Shown here: one piece after another, positions 23,370 through 34,489 of the stretch
How positions within the stretch are numbered: the stretch's first letter is position 1
How the letters are laid out: each line of letters begins with the position of its first letter
Source of the DNA: Acanthopleura granulata
Lineage: Eukaryota; Mollusca; Polyplacophora; Chitonida; Chitonidae
Length of the DNA stretch: 64,000 bases
NCBI GenBank assembly: GCA_016165875.1
Contig: JABBOT010000016.1
Span: 7,374,598-7,438,597, forward strand
Direction of reading: 5' to 3'
Position numbers and translations under genes: made by a program
Notes under the pieces: model-generated
The model's input: only the letters and a program-made list of their open reading frames with translations
Database searches by the model: none
What the model was told of the DNA's origin: nothing

Positions 23370-23580
23370 ATTTTGTGCTCTAAACCATACTCCAAAATTT
23401 GTAACTTCAACACAGGGAATCAAGGAGCATTATGACTGGAAAACCAACAACCACCTACATGTTGCTGGCTGACCTTCACACGTACAACTAGAGATGATTT
23501 GCCAGCCAGAACTGAACACTCCTGGCTCTGGGGTCATTGTGCTCCACTAGGATACTAATCACTGAGCCATGAAGGCCACA
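23370..23580 (-). mobile_element. SINE, strongly decayed copy
   Basis: Recognisable pieces are AACCAACAACCACCTACATG, TTGCTGGCTGACCTTCACAC, GTCATTGTGCTCCACTAGG and CACTGAGCCATGAAGGCC, the last being the complement of the tRNA-like start. The tail end is lost. Confidence 0.6.
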
Positions 23581-23871
23581 AAAGACCACGGAATTGAGCA
23601 TCGAAAAAATGGAATATAGTACATACTGTATTTCATCTAAAGTTTTGCATTATTCGAGGTACACATTTTGCTTGATTCTGATTGCATCATCCACCTTGCG
23701 CATGTGTGGAGAGTCTCTTAAGAAGCTTAATTAACTTATCATCAGAAAAAATTGCCTGTTGACATGTAAAGTATAATTTTAAGGCCTTTATGTGATTCTG
23801 AAAATCGCATTTTCAAATACTGAACTATACATGAATACAATATTCTAAGGGTATGGAGTGAAAGCACTCAC

Positions 23872-23900
23872 CAACTACTGTCGCTTGATCTCAAGCAGCC
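23872..23900 (-). other. candidate 29-base 5' exon
   Basis: Acceptor GTTTCTGGCTAACTGCAG| and donor GTAGTTG|GTGAGT are both good matches to consensus and enclose 29 bases. It is upstream of the proposed first coding exon of the Cys-rich gene and on the same strand, so it could be a non-coding leader exon. Its phase does not link the neighbouring open frames, which argues against coding. Confidence 0.35.
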
Positions 23901-23939
23901 CTGCAGTTAGCCAGAAACATATTCTCCACACCAAGAAAC

Positions 23940-24215
23940 TTATTTTATTTATTTATTTGATAGGTGTTTTACGCTGTACTCAAGAATATTTCACTTATAC
24001 GACGGCGGAGAGCATTATGGTGGTAGGAAACCGAGCAGAGCCCGGGGGAAACCGACGACCATCCACAGGTTGCTGGCAGACCTTCCCATGTACGGCCGGA
24101 GAGGAAACCAGCATGAGTTGGACTTGAACTCACAGCGACCGCATTGGTGGGTGGCTTTCTGGGTCATTGCGCTGTGCAAGCACACGAACGGACTGAGTCA
24201 AGGAGGCCCGCCCCC
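23940..24215 (-). mobile_element. tRNA-headed SINE, best copy in the window
   Basis: On the plus strand: tail (TTATTTTATTTATTTATTTG), GTGTTTTACGCTGTACTCAA, GAATATTTCACTTATACGAC, GGTGGTAGGAAACCGAGC, CGACGACCATCCACAGGTTG, TTGGACTTGAACTCACAGCG, and an end at GACTGAGTCAAGGAGGCC. Read on the minus strand this gives a box A-like TGACTCAGTCCG near the start and a box B-like GAGTTCAAGTCC about 68 bases later, as in tRNA-derived SINEs, but with wider spacing than a tRNA. A C-run follows the 5' end. Confidence 0.85.
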
Positions 24216-24711
24216 CCCCCCACTCCAACAAAAGCAGATTGTACAATGACATGTACACATATGTTTACTGCTTACATTATCTCATCTTCTCATTACTTTT
24301 ATATGTGCAATGCTCAACAGTAACATGTGCATGTTCACCAACATGAAAAAATAAATCTATCGAATTCTAAACTATGCTGTATCAAGAAATCATCAGAAAT
24401 GGATACATGCAAAAACACACCACATAAATAACGAGAGAATGTAATTATAATATAAGCTTTGTAGCTGAATAAAGCTTCATATGAGTAAAATAACTGTATC
24501 AATAAAATGTACACGTATAATACATGCACTGGGATCATCTGCTTAACTCCCACCCCCCACAGCTATGTACATGTACATGTAAAATGTACATATATAACGG
24601 ACTACTCCATGAACTTAGTCCTACTTTAACAATTACATCTGAAACATCACATTAAATGATCCTTAAAGAATGAACGAAACGAAGAAGGCACCGAGAGGTA
24701 TGGTGGCATGG

Positions 24712-24758
24712 TCGGGGGTGGGTGGGGGTGGGTGGGGGTGGGGGGCGAGGGGATTAGA
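24712..24758 (+). repeat. G-rich run, potential G-quadruplex
   Basis: At least six runs of three to six G separated by single T or other short spacers between CGGGGGTGGGTGGGGGTGGG and GGGGGCGAGGGG. The loops are one base long, which favours a stable quadruplex. On the transcribed minus-strand gene the RNA would carry the C-rich complement. Confidence 0.7.
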
Positions 24759-25937
24759 TGGCGGGGTGAATCAGGAGGTGCTAATCACCATCGCAGAGTC
24801 TAGACACTGAGGTGCTTTTATCAATGTTGCTGTGACAACAGACAAACCCACACACAGCCAGTAACCCCCAAGGGATGACACAAAATACCAAGACAGGGAG
24901 GACTGGGGTGCAATATCAGGGAAAATGCAGGGTTTCTCCCCGCCCCCTCAAACCACATCCACATCCAGTTCATCAATTATTCACATTCACCTGAGATACA
25001 TGTAGAGTACATAGCTCTATTCATTCCTACATTTGTATACACCGTACATGTCTTTTTCCATGTCCACACACGTATTAAATATACATGTATATCAGCATAA
25101 CAGGTACAGGTTTGTAAGTATGCATGTATGTACACTTAGGTTTTACGTGGACGAGGGCAAGTCCATAGCCTTCAAAGCGCTGCGTCCACTGGAACACCAT
25201 GCAGAAGACACCAGACATGACACCCAACCCAGTCACATGATACTGACACCGGGCTGACCAATCCCACTTCCTTGCTCAAGCCTCTCCATGCTGAGTGCTG
25301 AGCGCCCGGCACATTTTTAAAAATCTTTGATATGACCCAACCCAGGATTGATCCTGAATCTACATACATGTGTCAATATCTACAAGTACATGTGTTTATA
25401 TATCTATAGACGTTCAGGTACATACACAGTTACTATATGGCAGGGCCTACTGCTGGCTCAGTGGGCCAGAGTGTTGCTCTCGCCCCAGCCGCGCACTTCC
25501 CTGATAATAAGTTCCACACATTTTGTGAAAAGGGCATAACGTTTCGTCAAAAATAACTATCCTAATCCTTCTTAGTTTTGGGACAGGTATCAGTAGTGCT
25601 GAAAGCAAAATATAACCTTTCTCTCTCAGATTTTCAGCACAGTACAGACACAGATATGTTGTTCATTAGATGGAGAAACCGTGTGAGAAAAAGAAACTGT
25701 GTATTCCTGTTACAATTACATGCATACTGGCTGAAAGGGGCAGATCAGGTGTCCCAATAATTAGAAGAATTAGGTACCACAGTGTGTGTCGTCATGGCCA
25801 TAGATGTTTGAGATGACTTACACTTACAGCTGAATCGAGCCCCCTAGCTGATGTGCCTTCCACTTGAAGCTGAGAGCTTTGCTAGGTAACAATTAAAAGA
25901 CTGTGAAAGTGGTTAGTTGCTCTAGTCACACACAAAA

Positions 25938-26207
25938 ATTTATTTATTTATTTCATTGGTGTTTTACACCGTACTCAAGAATATTTCACTTATATGATGG
26001 CGGCCAGCATTACGGTGGGAGGAAACCCGGAGCCCGGGTGAAACCCATGCACGGTCATTCGCAGGTTGCTGGCAGACCTCCCCACGTATGGACAGAGAGG
26101 AAGCCAGCATGAGCCAGGCTTGAACTCACAATAACTGCATCGTTTGGAGGCTTCTGGGTCATTACCCTGCACTAGTGCACTAACCGACTGAGCCACAGAG
26201 GTCTCCC
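25938..26207 (-). mobile_element. tRNA-headed SINE, nearly complete
   Basis: It contains the tail TTTATTTATTTATTTCATTGG, TTACACCGTACTCAAGAATA, GGCGGCCAGCATTACGGTGG, GGCTTGAACTCACAATAACT (box B complement) and CTAACCGACTGAGCCACAGAG (box A complement) at the right end. It is the second best preserved copy after 23940-24215. Confidence 0.85.
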
Positions 26208-27349
26208 CCCCACACAGAAAAATTAAATGATTTCTTGTTGTCATTGTATTGATTACTGTGTAAAACGGCATTACTGATGGGAGGCGTCAACTGTTTAAAC
26301 GCATTAGAAATTCTTCACACAGAAAAGTACAAAAAAGCACAAATTCGCAATAGCTGTAACATCCTACAAATGGTCCATCTTGACTTATGCTCAGGCACCC
26401 GTTATTAAAAGCGAATGGCTCATTAGTAGGGTGCCAGACATTCGACAAAGCGACGTAGACATCTAGAAGCTAAAGACAATTTGAAAACCCATGCTTCACA
26501 CCCATATTCAACATGTCATTCCTTGCAATCCAGAGCATTATTTCAGGTGAGAAACTATCAGAAATATGCAGAAGAAAAAGACATAAAATCTAGAACAGAA
26601 TCATAGGTGCTTGGTCATTTAGTTGTCGTCACTATTCTCTACATTTCCCCATAGAATAATGAAATGGTCAATAACACACAGGGTTCGGATTTAGTTTTAG
26701 CTGTTTTCGGGTAACAGCGGGTTATGAATCGAATGTACATCTATACACTTACCAAGGTACTTAAATGTCGAATACTCTACTGTCATTTTGGCCTATCTCC
26801 TGACGTCCACCAGCATCTGACCTGTTTTCATGCAATGTATAGATTTACCGAGTATGTAAGAGAGGAGAGCATCTTCCGCACTTTGCCCCGAAGACCATTC
26901 CGCAAACCCGAAATAAATCAATCAATAACTACTTTATCAGATGTGATTACGGTACTGCTCACTGTACGCGTGGTATACAGGAAAACCATGTCCCCATTAA
27001 ACATTTACAACAACTTCCAGCTTGGTATGTGTTACAGGAGTGCCTACATCTGTACATATTCACATATCACATCCAATTTCACCAGCATGATTATTCATTA
27101 ATAGACATGTCTTCAAATGTCAAGCAATATCCTGAATGGCAATATCCTAAAATTATTTTTACAGAAAGGAGTTATTCATCTTCTTCTCAAATTTCAATAC
27201 CTAATGTTATCATCTGACAGCAATCTGAATAGAATTTCATATTAACATACAATGTACTGAGGACATATAATTTCATGACCACCTTTCACAATTAACCATC
27301 TATGTGTACCCATGTACATGTTAAAGGCCTGATCTGTGATATGTGGCCT

Positions 27350-27605
27350 AACACCTTAAGTAGGCTTGAATTTCCCACTGCACTCAAGGCTAGTCAACTT
27401 ATACAAGGCCAGAAGTATGGGGAGAGGGAACTGGGCAGAGCCTGAGAGAAATCCACGACCATTCACACATTGTGGGTGGGCCTTTCCAAGTACGGCGGGA
27501 GGAGTCAACATGAGCTGGGTTTGAACTTACAGCGGTCGTACAGGTGAGAGGCTCATGGGTCATTGCACTGATCAAGCACAACCCCATGGCCATAGAGGCG
27601 CTGTT
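27350..27605 (-). mobile_element. SINE, decayed copy
   Basis: GGGAACTGGGCAGAGCCTGA, GAGAAATCCACGACCATTCA, TGAGCTGGGTTTGAACTTAC, AGCGGTCGTACAGGTGAGAG and GGGTCATTGCACTGATCAAG follow the family order. The A/T tail is not recognisable. Confidence 0.7.
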
Positions 27606-27648
27606 AGGCAATGGTATTTCAACCAGCTAAAATTGTCTCTGAAAGCTA

Positions 27649-27803
27649 CCCATGCTTAAGATCAAAACCCATGCTTAAGTTCAAAACCCATGCTTAAGTT
27701 CAAAACCAATGCTTAAGTTCAAAACCCATGCTTAAGTTCAAAACCAAGTTCAAAACCCATGCTTAAGTTCAAAACCCATGCTTAAGTTCAAAACCAATGC
27801 TTC
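27649..27803. repeat. 19-bp minisatellite
   Basis: About eight units of CCCATGCTTAAGTTCAAAA, for example starts at 27668 and 27687. One unit is cut to AAGTTCAAAA, and some have CCAATG. Low divergence. Confidence 0.9.
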
Positions 27804-28379
27804 AACCAACAAGAGCAGCTGAACACATGTGTCAACGTCACTTGCTTACAACTTCCTCGATACCTTGATTAGTAATTTGTCTTTGTGGGGGGGGGGGGGA
27901 TATTTTAATATACATGCACAGAGATTGTACATTGTATGCATTGCCCAATAAAATTTTCTCCACCATGCCACAGAAATCTCAACGCTACAAAGTCTCTAAA
28001 GTACTCCCTAACTTTTTGAAAACATCTAACCCTATTATACACATTACGCACAAAATTCTTCTGAAATCTGCATTAACCATTTCTGGAAAAAAACTTATCT
28101 CTTGATCATGGTGGTGAGCTTTAAAGCCTAGCAGAGTCTGCAGTACAACATGAAGTGTAGCTGTACATTTGTACAAGAGGGCTGACTGCAGGCAGACTGT
28201 ATTATACATGTATCCAGTCCTGCAGGGATGACCCAGATTTCAAGTCTGACTGAACAACAAATGACCTAGAACTAAGATGGCTATTTGAACAACTACACAC
28301 AGAAAACACACTGCAGTACAGCCCAAAGGCCGTCAAATGTTTATAAGAAAATGCATCAATATAAAAAGGCAAAAACAAT

Positions 28380-28469
28380 ACTTTGGGAGGGGCCATACAC
28401 ATGCATGTATATGTGGATTTATAAACTTTGGGAGGGGCCATACACGTGCATGTCTATGTGGGTTTATAA
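28380..28469. repeat. 45-bp tandem duplication
   Basis: Two units beginning ACTTTGGGAGGGGCCATACA start at 28380 and 28425, differing at only a few bases. Confidence 0.85.
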
Positions 28470-28941
28470 ACTTTCATGAATCAACTTGCACCAAACAAAC
28501 AACTGTTTATTTCTGGCCAGAATATTATTCAGTATTACATTTCAGGTGGGCCAAAAGCTTTTAAGACCCGATCTCAGGTAGACAAAGCTCGTTAATGTCA
28601 CCTGTAATACTTCATTACCCCTTTTGTCGCCTATGACAGAGATTATTATGTGCTTATCTGGCCAAAGTGACAGCTTCACACCAGGTGGATGTTCACACAT
28701 TGTGAGGACAGGCTGTCAACCAGTATCCAGAATTGTGCTCAAGTTAATGACCCAGAAAGATCATGGTCACAACCTAGTGTAGAAAAAATACAGTGTACTA
28801 CATGTAGTAACAACGTTGTACATGTATCCCATGGGACAAAAGGGAAAAAAAAAACAAGTTAACATAATTTTCTGATTTAGGTATATGAGACAAAAAGAAA
28901 GAAAGAAAAACTCTCACAAATGAAAAAAAACAAACAAGAAA

Positions 28942-29237
28942 ACACAGTTGATTTTTTAGTTAATTCACTCCTCTACTGGTACAGTCCATGGGTACTGGGG
29001 CTTTACATGAATCTATATAAAAGAAGGTCAAAGCACTAGCCTATCAAATAATGGGGCACACAAGGTGGGAGTTCAAGCCCATCCCTGAACACAGTTGATT
29101 TTTTATTTAATTCACTCCTCTACTGGTACAGTCCATGGGTACTGGGACTTTACATGAATCTATATAAAAGAAGGTCAAAGCACTAGCCTATCAAATAATG
29201 GGGCACACAAGGTGGGAGTTCAAGCCCATCCCTGAAC
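28942..29237. repeat. 147-bp tandem duplication
   Basis: Two nearly identical 147-base copies start at 28942 and 29089 (landmarks ACACAGTTGATTTTTTA, TACTGGTACAGTCCATGGGT, CAAGGTGGGAGTTCAAGCCC). The last landmark resembles a Pol III box B, but no matching box A was found. Confidence 0.9.
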
Positions 29238-29359
29238 AGAGTCCCCAAAGCGTTCTGGTACACACGGAATACGCAACTACAGTATAAAGGCTATCCTTCA
29301 AAACTCACACAACCAGTAACACGTAAGTATGTAAGTAACACGTGACGAAAGTGTGTCAG

Positions 29360-29485
29360 TACCTTGCCAAAGGTCAGTGGTACTCTCTGGACATTTTCCT
29401 CCCATAAAACTAACAGTCATTGCATAACTGAAAAATTCTTGAGCATGGGGTTGAATAACAGTCGACTAAAACAAATAAATAAACG
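29360..29485 (+). mobile_element. SINE copy in sense orientation, second subfamily
   Basis: TTGCCAAAGGTCAGTGGTAC, TTTTCCTCCCATAAAACTAA, CAGTCATTGCATAACTGAAA, AATTCTTGAGCATGGGGTTG and the AAACAAATAAATAAACG tail are the complement of the subfamily at 21838-22075. The 5' head is missing. Confidence 0.65.
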
Positions 29486-30829
29486 AAGGTATATACATGT
29501 ATATGAAAAGCTCTGCACAATGTATAACGCAATTACACTACAGCACGGAAGGTCGGGGAACTACAGGGTTGTCAAGTGCATCTATATCGACCAAAGATTT
29601 TGGCAGTTATGAGTACATCAAAACTCACAAACATGTCAGCACACCTCAAGAAGAGCTCAGAGGTCAGGGACTTCTTACAGACATGACAGGTGTGTATGTC
29701 CATGTCTACATGTGTACAGTGCATCAACATCTGCCGGCACCTAATCTACACTGCCCTGAGATGTTCTAGCACTGAAGCTGGTCACAGGTTCATACAGGTC
29801 AGTACACAGACTGGCTTCCTGGTCAAGTTTACTGTCTGATCAGCATGGGCGGACACCTTCAGCTCATATGTACTGTCTCTGTAATTACCATGGAAACAAA
29901 GCCGACAGCGGTTGATGATTTAATTCTCAAATGTTCAAATGTGTTAAGCATATAGGACCACAATTTTGGAAAATTATTAAAAAGACAGAGCGGCAAATAC
30001 TTTCATGGCATACAAATGTCAATCCTTCAAGGGGAGTAAAACAGGAGATTACACTAATGCACCACTGGTTACACAAAGTTTAGTAAAACCAGGGATTGAC
30101 ATTTGACAGGAATCCGGTCATCAGATTCTTGTCATCATTACCGTGGACAAATGTGAATCTACGTGGATTCCCATAAAAAAAAAACACATTCAAACTCATA
30201 AAATATAACCTTGAAAACAATCTGCAGTTTAGGAAACAACACATAATATACTGATCATTATTAGTCAACTTTTCTTTCAAAACACAAAAGCATTAAAGTG
30301 TATGGTTAAAACACAGAACTTAAAGGATTAGTGTGTCCAGATTTAGCACTTGTTCATAATTACCTGCCCCTGTATAAACTGTCATAGTGAGACTAAGAAC
30401 ATATTAAGAAGTGTACATTAATCGGAGTAATACAATACACAAAATCACAAGATAATGAGGCTGGTTTTATGCATTTTTTTCGCAAACACTCAGTAGTCTC
30501 CGCATAATTACTTCACACAAGTCTAACCTTTAGGAGCTGTCAGAGCTTTACAGTTTAGTTCAAGTGTTAAAAAAGTTACAAGACAGACAACAAGGATATT
30601 GGATTTCTACTTGAAATGGTTTGCTGTTCTGCATAAGGTTGTAAGAACATGTTGTTGAAGAACCATGGGGTTAGTTTTTTCAAATCTCCAGATGATTTGA
30701 CCATCAGGAAGGCATGGATTAACAACAGAAGACGAAAGTATTTTGTAACCACCAATAACAGCTGTAAACATCTGCTTTCGCCATTCTACTGCTGAAAGCT
30801 ACGAGAGTAATACAGCTGAACTCAAATTA

Positions 30830-31090
30830 CTATGGGGGCCGCAGTCAACTTGAAGCTAGAAGCTGTGTATCTAGAATCCATCTCGAAAACGATTTTAATA
30901 CGAATTCCCAGGTTATACTGCCCAGCCAGCCTTGGGTTCTCCATGTATAATGTCACCCAGAGAGCCATACTGGGCAGCCGGGAGGAGATCGACAAGGGCA
31001 GTAAATCCATTGTTAATGGCAGATTTAAAGTCATTATTACATTTTTCAGAAGCCCTCTCGGTAACACACATGTACATGTACTGTGTAAAT
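30830..31090 (-). other. coding-like island, function and frame unresolved
   Basis: GC is higher than in the flanks and several frames are open on both strands. On the minus strand one frame gives a hydrophobic, membrane-like stretch (LPSMALWVTLYMENPRLAG). Another gives LVDLLPAAQYGSLGDIIHG, bounded by acceptor CTATTTACACAG| and donor GGGCA|GTATAA. I do not recognise either. It could be an exon of the minus-strand transcription unit or an old repeat. Confidence 0.2.
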
Positions 31091-31457
31091 AGGTTATAAC
31101 TTTTATAATTAGGACAGTAGCAAAATCTGAACACTAAGCCTTTACTGAGATTTTGTAGTGAAATTATACACCTCAACACATTCCAAGGCAATTACATGTA
31201 TTGTTCTCTCGGCGCCAGAACATTCATGATGGATATGTAAAAATAGATAAAAACCAAACACTCAAGAGCATGCGATTTTCTGCACAGTGTTTTTTTTTTA
31301 AATCAAAGCAGATGTGCTAGTTTTGCTGTGGCATTGCGGTTGTTGTTGTTGTTGCTCCAGCTAAACCTAACGCACATTCAGTCATTAAACAGCTGAACAG
31401 GTCAATCTGCATAGCATATGTACATCGTGAACATCAGTAAAGTGCAGTTGGACTTAC

Positions 31458-31523
31458 GTGTATATCGCCAGGAAGCACAGATTTGTATTTTATGACCTCC
31501 ACGTTATTTACCAGTAGACAATG
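31458..31523 (-). other. candidate 66-base exon
   Basis: The frame LLVNNVEVIKYKSVLPGDIH ends at ATACAC|GTAAGTCC, a good donor. The best acceptor keeping the frame is GGTGAAAG|, after a CA-rich rather than pyrimidine-rich tract. Phase is 0 on both sides, matching the exon at 32091-32159. If real, it would be an alternative N-terminal or leader exon. No family recognised. Confidence 0.25.
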
Positions 31524-32090
31524 CTTTCACCTGTGTGTGTGTGTGAGTAAAGAAGCAAATACCTGGATGTCCGCAGTCTGAAATATCCATCAGTCATGCA
31601 GCCGGACACCAACACTAGGCAATGGTCAGTCTAGTGGTCAGATTTGCAGGTGTAATACGGCTGGACATGAACACTAGCCCATCAATGACTCGTTATCACC
31701 GGATGTACCATTAGCACAGCACCTCAATGCCTCCGGTTTGGAGTCCCTGGCATGTGACATTTCTCGCAATCCTGGGAGCTGGTGTTGGTGTGAGCCACGA
31801 CCTCGAGCCAAAGTTACATAACAATCTCACTTCAGTGTGCATTGTCTACAATGACACAATATTTCAGTTTCTACTGTAACACTACACTGCTAAAACTCTT
31901 TGATGTGTCTGTAATGAGCTGCAGCTGAACGGCATCAGAGTCCTGCTGAAGAGTGCTAACCAGCAAGCCAGTGTTACTGACAAGACCCTAGATTACGATC
32001 AAACTACTCCCTTCATGTGGCATGGACACAATTCAGTGCTTCTCAAAGAAAAAATTTGTCATTCTACATGTACAAGCAAAATAAACTCAC

Positions 32091-32159
32091 CTGTTCTCTG
32101 AAGTTGCGTAGTGCACGAAACACTGCCACTAGATTCCCTGAAATCTCCCGAGCTCCGTC
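32091..32159 (-). other. candidate 69-base exon upstream of the Cys-rich gene
   Basis: Acceptor ATCATCTGACCACAG| and donor GAGAACAG|GTGAGTTT are both strong. The 69 bases are open in two frames. One, in phase 0, continues from the ATG in the exon at 34357 (DGAREISGNLVAVFRALRNF). That product has no signal-peptide character, so a leader exon of the Cys-rich gene is as likely as a coding one. Confidence 0.45.
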
Positions 32160-32649
32160 CTGTGGTCAGATGATACTCCTTTCATCTATAATCTAGGATA
32201 AAAACCTGCCTCTAGAACCTAGTCAGCAGCACCTTAGAATCTTCAAGGTCTGCAAAAGACATCCGAAGTCGAACATTTAATATTCATAATTACATGATCT
32301 TGTAAATTTGTTCTGAATTGCTGCATCAAGACTTCAAGAAGATACAAAGACATAAAGCACCACACTGTTCTAAATACATGTAGGGCCTTGCTCTATCCAG
32401 CAAAATGAGAAGGGATAAAATGAAATTTTAACTTTTGGCATAAAGTTCTCACTGTTTTACATAGTGAAATTGATTTCCATTGAAAGAAGCCGTTAACATT
32501 TACGAGCTTGCCCTTTTCCCTATTTGAAATCCTTGAAATGCACTCCGCGGAACCTGCTTTTTTAACTGTAACTTTTCTGCTCTGGGAATGCACAAGTATT
32601 ACATGTAATAATCTATTTGTTTTAACAACAATTAAAAAAATTAATTTTT

Positions 32650-32800
32650 TACACAAACTGCTGTTCAATGCCATACTCAATAAACTTTCACTTATATGAT
32701 GGCCTTCAATATTACAGATGAAGGAAATGGGAGTGAACCACCCACCTGTTGACAACTTACTGACAAGCTTTCCCACATATAACGTACATGTACAGATATA
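32650..32800 (-). mobile_element. SINE, second subfamily, decayed
   Basis: GCTGTTCAATGCCATACTCA, ATAAACTTTCACTTATATGA, GTGAACCACCCACCTGTTGA and CAACTTACTGACAAGCTTTC match the subfamily at 21838-22075. The 136-codon minus frame covering this segment is a shadow of the repeat. Confidence 0.6.
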
Positions 32801-34356
32801 CACATTAAATGGGTGTCAGACAAGTGGTCTTCAACGAACAATAGGCTGCCCAAGTGGCAAAAAATAAAATCTATTAGGACAAATCGGTTTGTGTATAAAT
32901 ACTCCAAATTTTTCTGCTTAGAACTTACAGCAGATATTGTCATAAGCCTAACAGCTTGCTTCACTTCTCATTAGAAGCTGATCCATATAAAAATGGCAAA
33001 CTGCTTCAAATCAATGATGCTACTTAAGGCCTGTGTATCCAAATTATGCTCTAATTACATGTATGCTATACAGAGCAAATCTTGGTTGTGGCGATTTTCA
33101 TATTTGCAATATAACTTTCAGCTTGGCGCTAAAAAAATTAACAGCTAACACGAAACTGCACATGAATACCGCTGATTTTATGTACACGTACTTAGAATCC
33201 TTAAACAAAGAGCTACATCATTATCCATATTAGTGCGCATGGCTATTCACTGAAGCTGTTTTCTAAGAACAGTTCATTTATCCAAATATTTAAGGAATGT
33301 ATTTAAATTTGGATCACAAGTGTACATCTGAGTCTTTTCTCAAAGGACAGACACAGATTCTATCATAAGCGACACAACCATATGCAGTGATTTTCTGCAG
33401 AGAAGTAACATGCATTGACTTATATCACTAACAGAGCACTGAGGAGATCCAGGCTACAGCATTAGACAGACAAGTAATATTACCACTGCCATACAAACAG
33501 AAATCCAATCATTTTTTGAGTCGTTAATCCATTTTGAGCAATATTTTGACACACACAGTCTTTGATATCTCTTCTGTGCTCACACTTTCACTTCTACCTG
33601 TGCACCTACAAAGTGTGGCTATGAACAGATAACCTCATACAGATGGAAACACTTCATCATTCTAAATGGTTTGACTTTTGACAAGGACTGTAGCATACCG
33701 TAAAGTGTGTCACAATATCTGCTGTATTCAGACTGGGAAAGAAAGGACTAGAAACCTACAAAAGTCACACTGATTAGCTCTACAAATGAAACCAGCACCT
33801 GACTAAACAATGTACCAAGGTAACGAACAGGTCACTTGATACAATAGAAGGCCACATCATCAGATCAACAGTCACACAAGTTAGAAAGGATACAAGTAAC
33901 CACACAGAACAGGAAGCAGAAGTCATCACTGAATTACAAAAGTGTTTAAACATACTATAATGTACACTGAGAGATAACTGTCAATCACAGTCACCACACA
34001 ACAACAACAAAAATATCACGAAAATCTCTTACTCTTAGCTAGGTGTTAATCTCACATAAAAAAAAAGGATCTACAGCAACACCACCACTTTGCCGTGTGC
34101 AACCATGTCGTCGAGTAAATCCTTGTAACTCATCAACGAATAAGTTAGGGCAACGATGACCCAATATTTACATACAAATCAAAGATCCGAGAACATCTGA
34201 ACGTCTCAGTCTCAGAGAAAACGACAGACGTTCAACTTTCAGGCTTCTAAATCTCAGACTTGGTTTCACTTCAACAACAACGTCTGGGGTGAAAACACAA
34301 ATCACGGGCAAAGCGCTTCGCTACGGAAACCCGTCACAAAATGAACAAGAACTTAC

Positions 34357-34480
34357 CTTAGATAACCCCATAGCCAATCCCCTTTCCACTCCCGCTGTCA
34401 AATGTCACAAAGAACCAGGGTTCGCGCAGACAATAGTACCGGATTCTAAGGCTACACAAAACATGCGTCAAGTAAGAAAA
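34357..34480 (-). other. candidate first exon and start region of a minus-strand gene
   Basis: A very strong minus donor, TATCTAAG|GTAAGTTC, ends at 34357. Just before it an ATG with G at -3 and G at +4 opens MGLSK in phase 0. An upstream ATG in the same region gives only a short frame. The left limit of the exon (its transcription start, at higher coordinates) cannot be placed; 34480 is nominal. No TATA box is evident. Confidence 0.4.
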
Positions 34481-34489
34481 GACCGAAAA

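Noticed and set aside
25158..25250. Minus-strand frame with GLGVMSGVFCMV, reminiscent of an Aph-1 transmembrane segment
   Set aside because: The GxxxG pattern expected in Aph-1 is interrupted. All three frames around it are short, the acceptor is ambiguous, and no further Aph-1-like exon was found.
32393..32803. 136-codon minus-strand ORF
   Set aside because: Much of it is a decayed SINE and the rest is AT-rich. No start context, splice site or domain.
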